From Desulfobaculum bizertense DSM 18034 (GTDB taxonomy: Bacteria > Desulfobacterota > Desulfovibrionia > Desulfovibrionales > Desulfovibrionaceae): a DNA stretch of 64,000 nt. The stretch covers positions 290,817 through 354,816 of the forward strand of contig NZ_FUYA01000002.1 of the NCBI RefSeq assembly GCF_900167065.1. Reading direction: 5' to 3'. Numbering within the stretch: position 1 is the stretch's first letter; each line of letters opens with the position of its first letter. Under the pieces are notes generated by a model. That model saw only the letters and a program-made list of their open reading frames with translations. It had not been told where the DNA came from and did not search any database. The position numbers were made by a program, and so were the translations under genes. Shown piece after piece: positions 42,601-51,200 of the stretch.

Positions 42601-45337
42601 GCTTCCAGACAAGATTCGAGAGCATCTCTTTGCAATCTTCTGAGGCGTGTCGTGCTTTGGAAACAGTCGGCTTCTGCCTGAGCCAGTGGCTCTTTTTCTG
42701 GAACGCATAGGTTGGCATGGGGACTCGATGACCCGCAGGGAATGCCTGAATTTTTTCCCAGCACAGTGAGGCGCCTCTTGTGTAGAGCTGGCCTAGCGCG
42801 TCAAGAAGCTGGGCGAGGGCTGGTGCTTTTCTTCGTGCACAAGGGATTGCTGTAACGGCGTTTTCCCCTGCGCACTGCGTGAGGAGACTGCTCAGAACGG
42901 GATGGGGACCAAGTTCCAGAAACGTCGTGAATCCAGTCTCAAAAAGTGTTTTGAGACCTTTGGAAAAGAGCACGCTTTCGCGAAGATGCTGTCTCCAGTA
43001 CCGAGGGCGTGTCGCCATCTCTGCGGTAATGAATTCACCTGTGCGATTGGAAATATACCGAAGCTGTGGTGCTGCAAGCTGGAGCGAGGCGACCTTTTTC
43101 TCAAACTGGTCGAGGATTGGGTCCATAAGCTCCGAGTGGAATGCGTGGGAGACCGAGAGGCGACGGTAGGAAATATTTTTCTCATCAAGAACGAGGCACA
43201 GAGCGGCAATCGCAGAGAATGAGCCGCTAACAGTCAGGCTTTCTGGGGCATTGACTGCTGCAATGACCAGTGGCTCTGGATGTGCTTCACAAAGCGTGCG
43301 TACCTTGTGCTCTGTCGCAAAGATCGCGACCATAGCTCCGGGAGTGGAGATTGACTGCATCAGTTCGGCTCTTGTCGCCACAAGTTCAAGAGCATCTTCA
43401 AGGGTGAAGACTCCGGCGAGTGTTGCGGCAACATATTCTCCAAGGCTATGTCCAATCATGGCCTTGGGCTGAATCCCCCAGTTCATCCATACTTTGGCGA
43501 GAGCGTACTCATAGGCAAAAAGGGCAGGCTGGGCATAGCGTGTTTTCTGGAGTGCTGCGGTCTGCTTCTCTGAGAAAAGAAGTTCTGTGAGTGAGACGCC
43601 GAGGCGGGGCGTAAGGATTCTGGCGCATGCGTCCAGCTGCTGGCGAAATTCTGGAACGCTGTCATAAAGCTCTTTGCCCATGCCTGTGTAGTGTGAACCC
43701 TGACCAGTGAACAGGAAAACAGGCTGTAAGGATGCTGAGGGGGGAGTGCTGTAGGTGCGAGAATTTCGTAGCTTTTCCCGAAGCTCCTGCATTGAATGGG
43801 CTTGCACAGCAAGGCGGTGCGAAAAGTGGGCACGACCAGAGCGGGAGCTAAAGCACCAGTTGGTGAATTCGGACGGGTCTGTGTGCGCGATTTCTTCTGT
43901 ATAGCGGGCGCTGAGATCGTTCAGAGCCTGATCGTTTTTGGCAGAAAGGACAAAAAGGTTCTCGGAATCTTTGGGAAGCGTAGCATGCTGTTCTGCGGGG
44001 GCTTCTTCCAGAATGAGATGTGCGTTGGTTCCACCAATACCAAAGGAACTGACTCCTGCCCGTCGAGGGAACCGGGAGCTTTCCCAGGGGCGAAGTTTTT
44101 CATTCACGATAAAGGGAGACTCCGCAAAATTGATTGCGGGGTTGGGGGCTGTAAAATTGGGCGTCGGAGGGAGTTCTTTATTTTTGAGCGCAAGGGCAAC
44201 TTTGATGAGGCTTGCAACTCCTGCTGCGGAGTCGAGATGACCGATGTTTGCCTTGACTGAGCCAAGACTGCAAAACTGTTTTTTGTCAGTATACTGGCGG
44301 TACACTCTGGTGAGTGCCTCGACCTCAATGGGGTCGCCAAGGGGCGTGCCCGTCCCGTGTGTCTCAATGTATGAAATGCTTTCTGGAGGGAGGGCGGAAA
44401 GTTCAAGAGCTTCCTGAATGACGCGCATTTGTCCCTCAAGTCCCGGCGCTGTGTAACCTGCCTTGCGTGAACCGTCGTTGTTCACGGCATTTGCTCGAAT
44501 GACGGCCCAGATGTGATCTCCGTCGCGCTCAGCATCAGAAAGACGTTTGAGAACGACGGCTCCGGCGCCATTGCCAAAGGTTGTTCCGTTTGCTTTGGCA
44601 TCAAATGGTCGGCAGCACCCGTCAGGAGAAAGAATCATTCCTTCGTGGTACACAAAGCCTGTTTCCTGCGGGACAACAAGGGCCGCTCCGCCCGCAATAG
44701 CCATGTCGCTTTCTCCACTACGCAGGCTTTCGCAGGCAAGGTGCGTTGCCACGAGGGAGGTCGAGCAGGCGCACTGAACGGTCATGCTTGGACCTTTCAG
44801 ATTAAATTTATATGAGATTCTGGAGGCGAGGTAATCTTTGTCATTTCCAATGAGTTTTTGGAAATCCTGCGGAGACCCCGCGTCGATGTAGGGAATGGAG
44901 TTGAGTCCATACAGGTAGGTGCTCATTCGCGTCCCGGCAAAAAGGCCTGTGGGAGCCTCAAATGTGCCCGGAGCGTAGCCTGCTTCTTCTAAAGCATTCC
45001 ATACGCATTCCATAAACAGGCGCTGTTGGGGATCGAGAAGAGCTGCTTCCTGAGGAGAAATTCCAAAGAATTCTGCATCGAATTTGTCGATGTCTTCAAT
45101 AATACATGCCTTGGGAATATAGGACGGGTTGCTGAGCGTTTCGGAAGAGACGCCAGCATTGCGAAGCGTCTTTTTGTCAAAAGTGCGAACAGAGTCTTTG
45201 CCTTCTCGTAAGTTTTTCCAGAATTGTGCGGTGTGCTGAGCGTCTGGAAAGGAACACGACATGCCTATAATGGCGATTGATTCAGGGGCGAAATCCTCTG
45301 TGGATTCATGCGGAAAAGAGCGAAGCTGTTCGTCCAT
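36620..45337 (-). CDS. Hybrid PKS-NRPS: KS-AT-KR-ACP-Cy-A(Cys)-PCP-reductase
   Basis: 2905-aa megasynthase. Order with approximate residues: KS (20-450, active C191 in VQCACSTSL); AT (560-850, S631 in GHSLGEY, with SHAFHS indicating malonyl-CoA); KR (1000-1300, GGTGGIGRTL near 1106); ACP (S1398 in LGLDSL); heterocyclization Cy (1455-1870, DLLIAD near 1589); A (1913-2400, residues read by eye as DLYNLSLIWK, the cysteine code of yersiniabactin synthetases); PCP (S2456 in GGDSL); terminal thioester reductase (2538-2905, GATGFLG, YPQSKW). It adds a reduced C2 unit and a cyclised cysteine, then releases the chain as aldehyde or alcohol. ATG 45337 has GGAG upstream. It acts after the 48280-58095 enzyme. 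No methyltransferase or TE domain is present. Confidence 0.93.
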   Translation of the reverse strand: MDEQLRSFPHESTEDFAPESIAIIGMSCSFPDAQHTAQFWKNLREGKDSVRTFDKKTLRNAGVSSETLSNPSYIPKACIIEDIDKFDAEFFGISPQEAALLDPQQRLFMECVWNALEEAGYAPGTFEAPTGLFAGTRMSTYLYGLNSIPYIDAGSPQDFQKLIGNDKDYLASRISYKFNLKGPSMTVQCACSTSLVATHLACESLRSGESDMAIAGGAALVVPQETGFVYHEGMILSPDGCCRPFDAKANGTTFGNGAGAVVLKRLSDAERDGDHIWAVIRANAVNNDGSRKAGYTAPGLEGQMRVIQEALELSALPPESISYIETHGTGTPLGDPIEVEALTRVYRQYTDKKQFCSLGSVKANIGHLDSAAGVASLIKVALALKNKELPPTPNFTAPNPAINFAESPFIVNEKLRPWESSRFPRRAGVSSFGIGGTNAHLILEEAPAEQHATLPKDSENLFVLSAKNDQALNDLSARYTEEIAHTDPSEFTNWCFSSRSGRAHFSHRLAVQAHSMQELREKLRNSRTYSTPPSASLQPVFLFTGQGSHYTGMGKELYDSVPEFRQQLDACARILTPRLGVSLTELLFSEKQTAALQKTRYAQPALFAYEYALAKVWMNWGIQPKAMIGHSLGEYVAATLAGVFTLEDALELVATRAELMQSISTPGAMVAIFATEHKVRTLCEAHPEPLVIAAVNAPESLTVSGSFSAIAALCLVLDEKNISYRRLSVSHAFHSELMDPILDQFEKKVASLQLAAPQLRYISNRTGEFITAEMATRPRYWRQHLRESVLFSKGLKTLFETGFTTFLELGPHPVLSSLLTQCAGENAVTAIPCARRKAPALAQLLDALGQLYTRGASLCWEKIQAFPAGHRVPMPTYAFQKKSHWLRQKPTVSKARHASEDCKEMLSNLVWKPVTIEKDNSADATWLFSGETALFASQKNSSETHLNSQPSDELLPSAPLTGTNGLVCVIPQTERAHKEFVASEALELYQLTQKLKALVSQISTGTRLVFVTQGAQATSSKEILSAFQHAAWAILRCIRSEFPQHDIRILDLEEAQTPELDALRELLFSNALPKESALRAGSLLIPVLQKAQIPEAAPLQLQEDARYLITGGTGGIGRTLAEWLAFRGARHIDLVSRHKAPQATQAVIQALAAVGVTVQHHCCDISQRHAVEELLRELDHESTPLRGIFHLAGTNAETTQEEYIQALMTKGMGAYWLSQATENLDLDIFVLFSSITSLFGSEGLSAYGASNALLDALALERNRKGLPALSISWGAWDAGMTQTPGLKALFASKGIRVMPPRTGLSALELLLQSPLSSALVVDTDPEHFSPGVFADSQIFHSAKTRAENSGKTDADDIPERCDPETLQSSLAAQIRKTLRLPEGQPEPSADLISLGLDSLMFLGLSQSLSKKLGVHVGPGELFSHPTVEQLAQRLIELQENSSDTNAPQTLTVRSATANEPFDLTDIQYAYWIGRTESVELGSVACHTYFELDIANLDLRRFEKAWNQLIQRHGMLRCYFLSEGKQQILPVVPPYVIAQTDLRQITTQQAQNRLINTRESMAHLVHNASRWPLFEIQASRMQDSTRIHVSFDLLIADFHSITILMRELKALYEDETVQLEPLQLSFKDYIEQDQKISDTPEWKTARQYWRERLEQLAPPPALPLARRLSSIQTPRFSRSSCTIEHTTWARLKELAQEHGLTPSCLLLAVYAEVLRKWSTNTSFCINLTLFNRRNYHPQVNDIVGDFTSITLLEAGGQGDSFLERANRLQKQLWKDLEHSQYNGVQVIRDMNAKSGGKLGATMPVVFTANISGGQTNQLDSLMGELVHSESQTPQVWLDHQVFEQKNELVIMWDHVEGLFPEGMIEAMFQSNRDVLDLLARSPEEWNRPRLCTIPEKQRKTRQAANATEAPRSPELLHTLFLNSLKKHGARVAVSQGKKILTYESLGRRAAALAQTLLSSGCQKGERVGICLNKSWQQIVATLGILMSGAAYVPISPDMPAKRRDSICAKAHLTKVISHSELAKQEWPASVEKIEIDTLPETGPCAFPSVQTDPDDLAYVIFTSGSTGEPKGVMISHRGAVNTILDINTRFGLCEKDSILALSDLSFDLSVYDIFGALAAGAAITLPDADKTKEPEHWRQLLFTAGITVWNSAPALIRMLVEYAENCSRRLSPTLRLALLSGDWIPTDIPQRLQALTGECAVISLGGATEASIWSILHPIQADDSKRSSIPYGRPMANQKFHVLDSQLSPCPDWVPGSLFIEGDGLALGYLNDPQKTAESFLVHPRTSTRLYKTGDLGRYMDEGTLEFLGREDFQVKIRGHRVELGEIESALNSHDSVSASTVLVQGEQKGDRRLIAYVQTNRDGASAQKELHAHLKTLLPSYMLPAAYVCLKKLPVTANGKLDRKALPQVKPTQATAPQCCKPTTQTELILAEIWENILGQKLSSINEDFFEAGGDSLLAARFVLQVRKRLSQELPLAAIFENPNISALALLLSEETKPSSDSNQLRTPAQLAQFAVLPDDIQVASLPQRSKAEPEGIFLTGATGFLGTGILEALLSNTKAQIYCLVRAKDEQDGAKRIESALKTRVSLPKHVLDRITVLPGDLEKKRFGLDAQTFASLATQSDIIIHCGARVQYVYPYEALAAANVGGTLEALRLATSGETRSHFVYVSTSAAISPAGSTGKSITETSSQNFASGIYGGYPQSKWVAERLVRLAGERGLETSIFRPGTLWADSRTGAFNSLDFPSRLAQACLLLGSAPDIATPVAILPVDTAAHALVKLSLAPTAAGTTWNLLNPTMKPFNECVSDFSKKIELIPYPVWRSRLAQACAEDPNNPLTPLLPMMPKTEAEFPVPSQWNLSALEDALAKVGVPLPRINADIFAPCKERLLLAQAPEAQKHPALQPTGE

Positions 45338-45370
45338 ATTTATCTCCAGAAAGCGCGCAGGCTACCTTTG

Positions 45371-45401
45371 GCCCCTGCCTCGAAGAACACGGGGCAGGGG
45401 C
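45371..45401 (-). promoter_or_regulatory. GC-rich hairpin between receptor and PKS-NRPS genes
   Basis: GCCCCTGCC (45371-45379) pairs with GGCAGGGGC (45393-45401). On the minus (coding) strand no T run follows; on the plus strand GTTTTT follows. It could act as an attenuator, a mRNA-stabilising end for the receptor message, or a barrier to antisense transcription. It lies between the receptor stop and the next start. Confidence 0.5.
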
Positions 45402-45428
45402 GTTTTTATGGCTCGTATGAGTGGTTGG

Positions 45429-47438
45429 TTACAGGAAGTGATAGGTCAGGCAGAGACCAACGGCTCGGGGCGGGCTGGCAACAGCATAGCCACCGCCAAA
45501 GGCACCCTTGAAGTCGTATTCTTTGTCAAACAGGTTTGTTGCAAACAGATAGACGTCTGCATTTTCGAATTCCCAGCCGATTTTTCCGTTCACTGTTGCG
45601 TGAGTAGGAATGGAGTGCTCGTTTTCGCTGTCCAGATAGACTTTTGAGCTGCCGAGAACTTCGCCGCGGGCAAAGAAACCAGAGCTGTGGCGATACTGAG
45701 CACCAACATTATAGGTGTAGTCAGGAACGTAAGGCAGGCGGTTTCCTTCGTGGTCGCCATTGGCGTCTTCAAATTCGCCGTAGCGCATATGCGTGTAACC
45801 AGCGCTTGCAAAGAGTTCCAAACCATCAAGAGGCATCCAGCTGATTTCGGTTTCAGCACCCCATGCCCGGGTATCTCCTGAGTTGTCGATGTAGGGCATG
45901 GGATTCATTGCGGTTGGGACGTACTGCTCAACCTGAACGTCTTTGATATCGTTAACAAAGAAGGCAAGGTTTACTTTCAGCGTATTGTCGAAAAGCATGT
46001 TCTTGGAACCGATTTCGTAGGCCCAGAGTTCTTCTTCATCAAAGCTGTTTTTGCCTGCTGGCGGGGTGTAGCTGTTGAATCCACCTGCGCGGTAGCCGCG
46101 GGCAACGCTTGCGTAAATCATGCTGTTGTCGTTGAAGGCGTATTCAAGAGCGATTTTTGGAGAGAAGGAACTCCAGTCTTTTTCGTCAGAAAATGTCTGG
46201 CTATCAAAGTCGGAAGTATAGGAATCGTAGCGAAGACCGCCGCTGACACTCAGGCCGCCCCAGATGGGATATTTCAGGTGGGCAAAGAGAGATCTGGTGT
46301 CTGTGACGTCCTGTGTTTCGGTTACCATTTTGAATGGGATCGCTTCGTACTGGACCCGGCGATCAAAGCGATCGTAGTAGCCACCGAGCAGGAAGTTGAC
46401 ACCATCGTTTGTATAGCCCAGCCGGATTTCCTGACTCAGGTCATTGTATTTGTCGTATTTATGAGTCTCGCCGAATTTCATGGGTGAGAAATCGTAGTCG
46501 ACCATGTAGTCTGCGTCTGTGTAACGGCGAGCAGAAACAGACGTGATACTCCAGTTTTTGTTGATGTCGTATTTGATGTGCAGGGCCTGATCGTCAATGG
46601 AAGAACGGTTGTAGCCGGGAGTGTCTGTGTTGACATGCCGTTCATCGTCTGTAGGCCATTTGTACATGGAAAAGCTTCCTTCATCATATTTGAGATAGGA
46701 AGCAAAGAATGTGATATCGAGGTCGTCTGTCGGCGTGAAACGAATTTTGCCTCGTCCTGAGTAGTTCTTTTTGTCGTCGACATAGTCGTCGTCAAAATCA
46801 TTTTTTACCCAGCCATCACGTTTGTAGGTGTTACCTGCAATACCAAGATAGAGCTTGTCCTCAATGAGTGGTCCGGCGAGGTTGCCCTTGAGGTGATACA
46901 TGTATCCAGAACCAACTTCGAGAGTCCCTGAGCCTCGAGGTGTATTGTCTGGGCGTTTGGTGATGATGTTAATGACGCCACCTTCACTGCTTCGGCCATA
47001 AAGAGTTCCCTGTGGGCCACGCAGGACTTCGACGCGTTCAATGTCATACATGTCTGAGACAAAGCCGAGGTTCGAGGTGACCGGGACATCATCAACGTAC
47101 ATTGCGACAGATGAAACGTTGTTATGCGGGTCAGAACGAATACCACGCAGAGTAGGGAAGTTGATAAGATTCATGCCACCGGTATAGAAACCGAGGTTAG
47201 GCACTCGTTTTGCCAAATCCTGAACGAAGTCGACCTTGGCGTCTTCGAGCTGGACGTCTGTAAAGGCCGAAACACTCGTTGGGATTTTCTGGACATCCTC
47301 TTCTTGCTTGGTCGCTGTGACTGTGATCCCTTCAAGGCGCATACTTCTTTCGTTTGTTTTTTCTTCTTGAGAAAAACCAAGGTGTGGAGTGGCGAGAAGG
47401 AAGCACAGAGCTAAGCCAAGTGCTCTTCTGGAAAACAT
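45429..47438 (-). CDS. FyuA-like TonB-dependent siderophore receptor
   Basis: 669-aa receptor, close to FyuA length (about 673 aa). Signal peptide about 1-23 (ending LGFSQE), TonB box region (LEGITVTATKQ), plug with VAMYVDDVPVTSNLGF and VEVLRGPQGTLYGRSSEGG, INIITKRPDNTPRG. From memory these match FyuA (YVDGVPQLSTNT, LLRGPQGTLYGKSAQGG, PDSTPRG). The barrel ends AVGLCLTYHFL with a C-terminal aromatic/leucine pair. ATG 47438 has AAGGAG upstream. It sits between the transferase gene and the second megasynthase in the operon, fitting a role as importer of the locus' own metallophore. Confidence 0.9.
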   Translation of the reverse strand: MFSRRALGLALCFLLATPHLGFSQEEKTNERSMRLEGITVTATKQEEDVQKIPTSVSAFTDVQLEDAKVDFVQDLAKRVPNLGFYTGGMNLINFPTLRGIRSDPHNNVSSVAMYVDDVPVTSNLGFVSDMYDIERVEVLRGPQGTLYGRSSEGGVINIITKRPDNTPRGSGTLEVGSGYMYHLKGNLAGPLIEDKLYLGIAGNTYKRDGWVKNDFDDDYVDDKKNYSGRGKIRFTPTDDLDITFFASYLKYDEGSFSMYKWPTDDERHVNTDTPGYNRSSIDDQALHIKYDINKNWSITSVSARRYTDADYMVDYDFSPMKFGETHKYDKYNDLSQEIRLGYTNDGVNFLLGGYYDRFDRRVQYEAIPFKMVTETQDVTDTRSLFAHLKYPIWGGLSVSGGLRYDSYTSDFDSQTFSDEKDWSSFSPKIALEYAFNDNSMIYASVARGYRAGGFNSYTPPAGKNSFDEEELWAYEIGSKNMLFDNTLKVNLAFFVNDIKDVQVEQYVPTAMNPMPYIDNSGDTRAWGAETEISWMPLDGLELFASAGYTHMRYGEFEDANGDHEGNRLPYVPDYTYNVGAQYRHSSGFFARGEVLGSSKVYLDSENEHSIPTHATVNGKIGWEFENADVYLFATNLFDKEYDFKGAFGGGYAVASPPRAVGLCLTYHFL

Positions 47439-47495
47439 GAACTCTCTCCTTGTGCTAGTTGAACATGATTCTCGAAATCAATTAGACCTGTAGAG

Positions 47496-48263
47496 TTAGT
47501 GCTTTTTTCCATGAAAGACTGTTCTGTTTGGGTCAAATATGTTCCTCATTCGACCAGGAGAGACTGAGGCTGGAATGAGAGCGAGAGCGCATGAGGTGTG
47601 CTGAAACGCGTTTGGTAAAAAAAGTGAGCAGTGGGGTTGCTCGTTGTTGCTGGGACAGACACGGACTTCTGGTTGAAACTGGACTTCGAACGACTGTAAT
47701 GACTGGTATAAACCCTGTCCTGTTGCTTTGACGACGGCCTCTTTACATGTCCAGAGCTGGAAAAATGCATGTAATTGAGCGTGCTTGGGGAGCGCGCGGA
47801 TATAGTTTTGTTCACCGGGATGGAAAAGGCGAAGGAGGCCGTCCAGTTCGTCGAGTTTTCGAATGCACTCAACGTCTACTCCTATTTCGAGAGAGCTGTG
47901 GCAGACTGCTATGCATATGTGCGTTCCAGAGTGGGAGAGATTGAAAGATATTGGGGAATCCGTGAGAAGAGAGGGTTTGCCTCGTCGTGAGAGTGCAAAC
48001 CTGAGTGCCCTTGGATTTTCTGCACAGTAGCGGGCAAGCAGCTTTCGGAGAAAGCCATGCGCAAGACCATATGTCTTTGCGTTACTCTGCGAGAAAAAAG
48101 AGCAAAATTTGCGGGTTTCTTCATAGGACAGGAGTTCGAGGAGTGCGTTTTCGGTCGAGAGGCTGTCGCAGGGGACGAGGTGCCAAAAATGCACCTCGTC
48201 CTTGCGCGGCAGCTCGAGAGTTGAAGGCAGACCCCCTGTGCTCTCAAGGTGCTGAATGTTCAA
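47496..48263 (-). CDS. 4'-phosphopantetheinyl transferase (Sfp type)
   Basis: 255-aa Sfp/EntD-type enzyme that converts carrier domains from apo to holo form. The motifs are IGVDVECI (metal/substrate site) and WTCKEAVVKATG (the WxxKEAxxK signature); SFNLSHSG is also present. It ends 57 bases before the receptor. Start is a judgement: TTG 48263 (NIQHLES...) has CGGAG six bases upstream and starts just after the megasynthase stop; an upstream TTG at 48326 would overlap that gene by 47 bases with no better ribosome site. The presence of its own transferase supports a self-sufficient biosynthetic locus. Confidence 0.88.
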   Translation of the reverse strand: MNIQHLESTGGLPSTLELPRKDEVHFWHLVPCDSLSTENALLELLSYEETRKFCSFFSQSNAKTYGLAHGFLRKLLARYCAENPRALRFALSRRGKPSLLTDSPISFNLSHSGTHICIAVCHSSLEIGVDVECIRKLDELDGLLRLFHPGEQNYIRALPKHAQLHAFFQLWTCKEAVVKATGQGLYQSLQSFEVQFQPEVRVCPSNNEQPHCSLFLPNAFQHTSCALALIPASVSPGRMRNIFDPNRTVFHGKKH

Positions 48264-48279
48264 TTGATGCTCCGAACGG

Positions 48280-51200
48280 TTAGCGGCGACGGCGGGATCG
48301 AGTTTTTGCCCGGCGACGTGCTCCAACAGAGAGTCCAGAGTTCGGTACGTTATCCTGATTTTCTGCTGTCAGAGATTCTGCAAGGAGCTGTGCCGAGGGA
48401 TACAGGAAGAAATCTGCAATAGGGATTTCTTTCCCAAGACTTTCCCGAAGCTGTGACTGGATCTGCACCAGATGGAAGGATGTCAGTCCCTGTTCGAAAA
48501 AGTTGGCGCCGGGGTCAACATGCTCCGCGTTGAGAGCGCCTTTCATGGCGTGCATGATTGCATTGAGCAGAGGCGATGACTCCGATGGAATCTGAGACGG
48601 TGTAGGTGTCTTTGCATGAATGGCTGGCTCTGGGAGCTGCTTTCGGTCAACTTTGCCATTGGCTGTTATGGGGAAGCTTTGAAGTTCCATGATGCTTGAA
48701 GGAATCATGTAGCTTGGAAGCCTGTCTGTAAGTTCTTCCCGCAGCTCGGTTTCATTGAGCTTTTCGGCATGAGTAGGCAGGACATACGCCGCAAGAGAGC
48801 TTTTTCCTTCTGAGTCTTTCCAAAGGATGACAAGAGCCTCTCTGACTGCAGAGGAACCCTCCAGTGCGGATTCAATTTCGCCAAGTTCGATTCTATGGCC
48901 TCGGATTTTGACCTGATGGTCTGTCCGTCCCATAAATTCAAGCTCACCTTCCGGGCGATATCGTGCGAGGTCTCCTGTACGGTACAGACGCTCACCAGTC
49001 TGAGGATGCTGAATAAAGCTCTCGGCTGTTTTTTGAGGGCTGTTCCAGTACCCAATGGCAAGGCCTTCTCCTGCTATGTACAAGTCTCCAGCTACCCATT
49101 CCGGGCAATGATCTCCGTGAGTATTGAGAACATACATCTGCTGGTTTCGCATGGGGCGTCCATATGGAATGCTCTTCCAGTTCTGATAATGCTCAGAAAT
49201 GGGATGCAGCACAGACCAGATAGATGCTTCTGTGGCACCGCCAAGGCTGATGACCTGAACGTGTTCGGCATATTCTTTCATGTTGGCTGGAAGATCTTTT
49301 GGAATCCAGTCGCCACTGAGCAAAGCGAGGCGAAGGGAAGAGGGAAGACGCTTCGAGCTGCCATTCAGATACGTGATAATCATTTGCATGAGGGCCGGGG
49401 CACTATTCCAGATACTGACATGATGCTTATGCATTTCTTCAATCCACAGCGCAGGGTCATTGATGTCTGACTGCGGGATGACAATGGTTCCTCCGGCGAA
49501 GAGGGGACCAAAAATGTCGTAGACCGAAAGGTCAAAGCCCAGACTTGAGACGGCAAAAACTGCGTCCTCTGCTGTGACATTGAATCGGGAATTGATGTCC
49601 GTAATGGTGTTGACTGCGCCCCAGTGGCTGATAGCCACGCCCTTTGGCGTTCCTGTAGAGCCTGACGTGTAGATGATATACGCAAGGCTGTCTGGGGAGG
49701 CGTGCCTGATTTCTTGGAGCTTTTCTGTTTGAAGAGCGTCTTCGATGTGATGCACGCTGACAGTGTCGGGCCATGAGATGCCCTGCGAAACTGACGCACT
49801 CGTCAGAATATGTTGGACTCCAGAATCCTTGAGGATAGCCGCGAGCCTTTGAGCTGGAACAGGAGGGACGAGGGGAAGGTAGGCCGCACCTGCAAACAGG
49901 CATCCCAAAACAGCGAATATCTGTTCTGGGCCACGCTCCAAAAGAATCGCAATGGGCTTTTCTTTCTGAGCGCCAGCCTGCGTCAGGGAAGCTGCAACAG
50001 ATTTTGCCCGATCCATGAGTTCTGCATAGGTGAACGCGTCGTTTCCGCACCGCACAGCGCATGCCTTGGGGCTTTTGCGAGCCGTTTCAGCGACATGCTC
50101 GGTTAAGCTCTTTTGGGGCTGCGCTTCGTGTGTTGCGTTAAGCTGCCGAAGACGTGTGAGCTGGCTTGGTGGAAGAGTCACAGTCGCGTTTTCAAGAGAT
50201 GTCTCGTCGTCCGCAAGTGTTTGCAAAAGTCTTGTGTACGCCGAGAACATATCCTGAGGAACATTTTCGGGGAACAGAGGCTCAATGAAGTCCCAGTTCG
50301 AGACCAGTGCTCCATCAAGCTCATACACCTGATGGTCCAGCCAGACCTGTGGTGTCTGGAATATGCTGTAGGTCATTTCTCCAAACTTCGTCAGGACTGC
50401 GGCATCGTGACCGACACTGCCCATAAGCGCGCTTGTAAAGACAACTGGCATGAGGGCTTCTGTGCCTGTCCCGTTCTGGTGCGCAAGGTCTCGCATGACC
50501 TCAACCCCACCATACAGTTTATGATCGATGTCATCCCATAACTGGGACTGGTCTTTCTTTGCGTTTTCGAGGAAGGATTGTCCCCCTGATCTGTCTATTT
50601 CGAGCAAGTTGAGCGAGGTGAAGTCACCAACAACGGCATCGATTTCTGGATGAAGTGGAAGCCTGTTGAACAGGGTCACGTTAACCGTGAAGCGGGGAGC
50701 TGAACTCCAGCGGGCCAAGACTTCTGAATAGGCAGAAATCAGCAGGGATGACGGGGTGATTCCGGCCTGTGATGCTTTGTGCTTGAGCTTGCCCCATGTC
50801 TCGACATCAAGCGTGTTGCTGAGTCTCGAAAAGCGCGGCTTAGCGATTTGTGACGGGGCGCAGGCAAGGGGAAGTTCTGGCGCAGCAGGGAGGCTCGAAA
50901 GTCTCTTCTGCCAGTATGCTTTGTCCTCTTCATATGCCGGAGAGCTTTTCAGTTCCTGTTCGGCAAGGATGTAGTCCCTGAATGTGAGCGGAATAGGAGA
51001 AAGCGTGTGCTCTGGAGTGTGATAGAAGTCTGCCCATTCCTTGAGGAAGGTAAAGAGACTCCATGCGTCGGCAATGACATTGTCGATGTCGATGTGCACT
51101 CTGACTCGCTGCTCTGGGAGCAGGGAAACCCGAATGTCAAAGAGCGGCCAGAGCTCAGAAGAAAGGGTCTGGTGAGACATTTCTTCCCGCGTTTCAAGAA

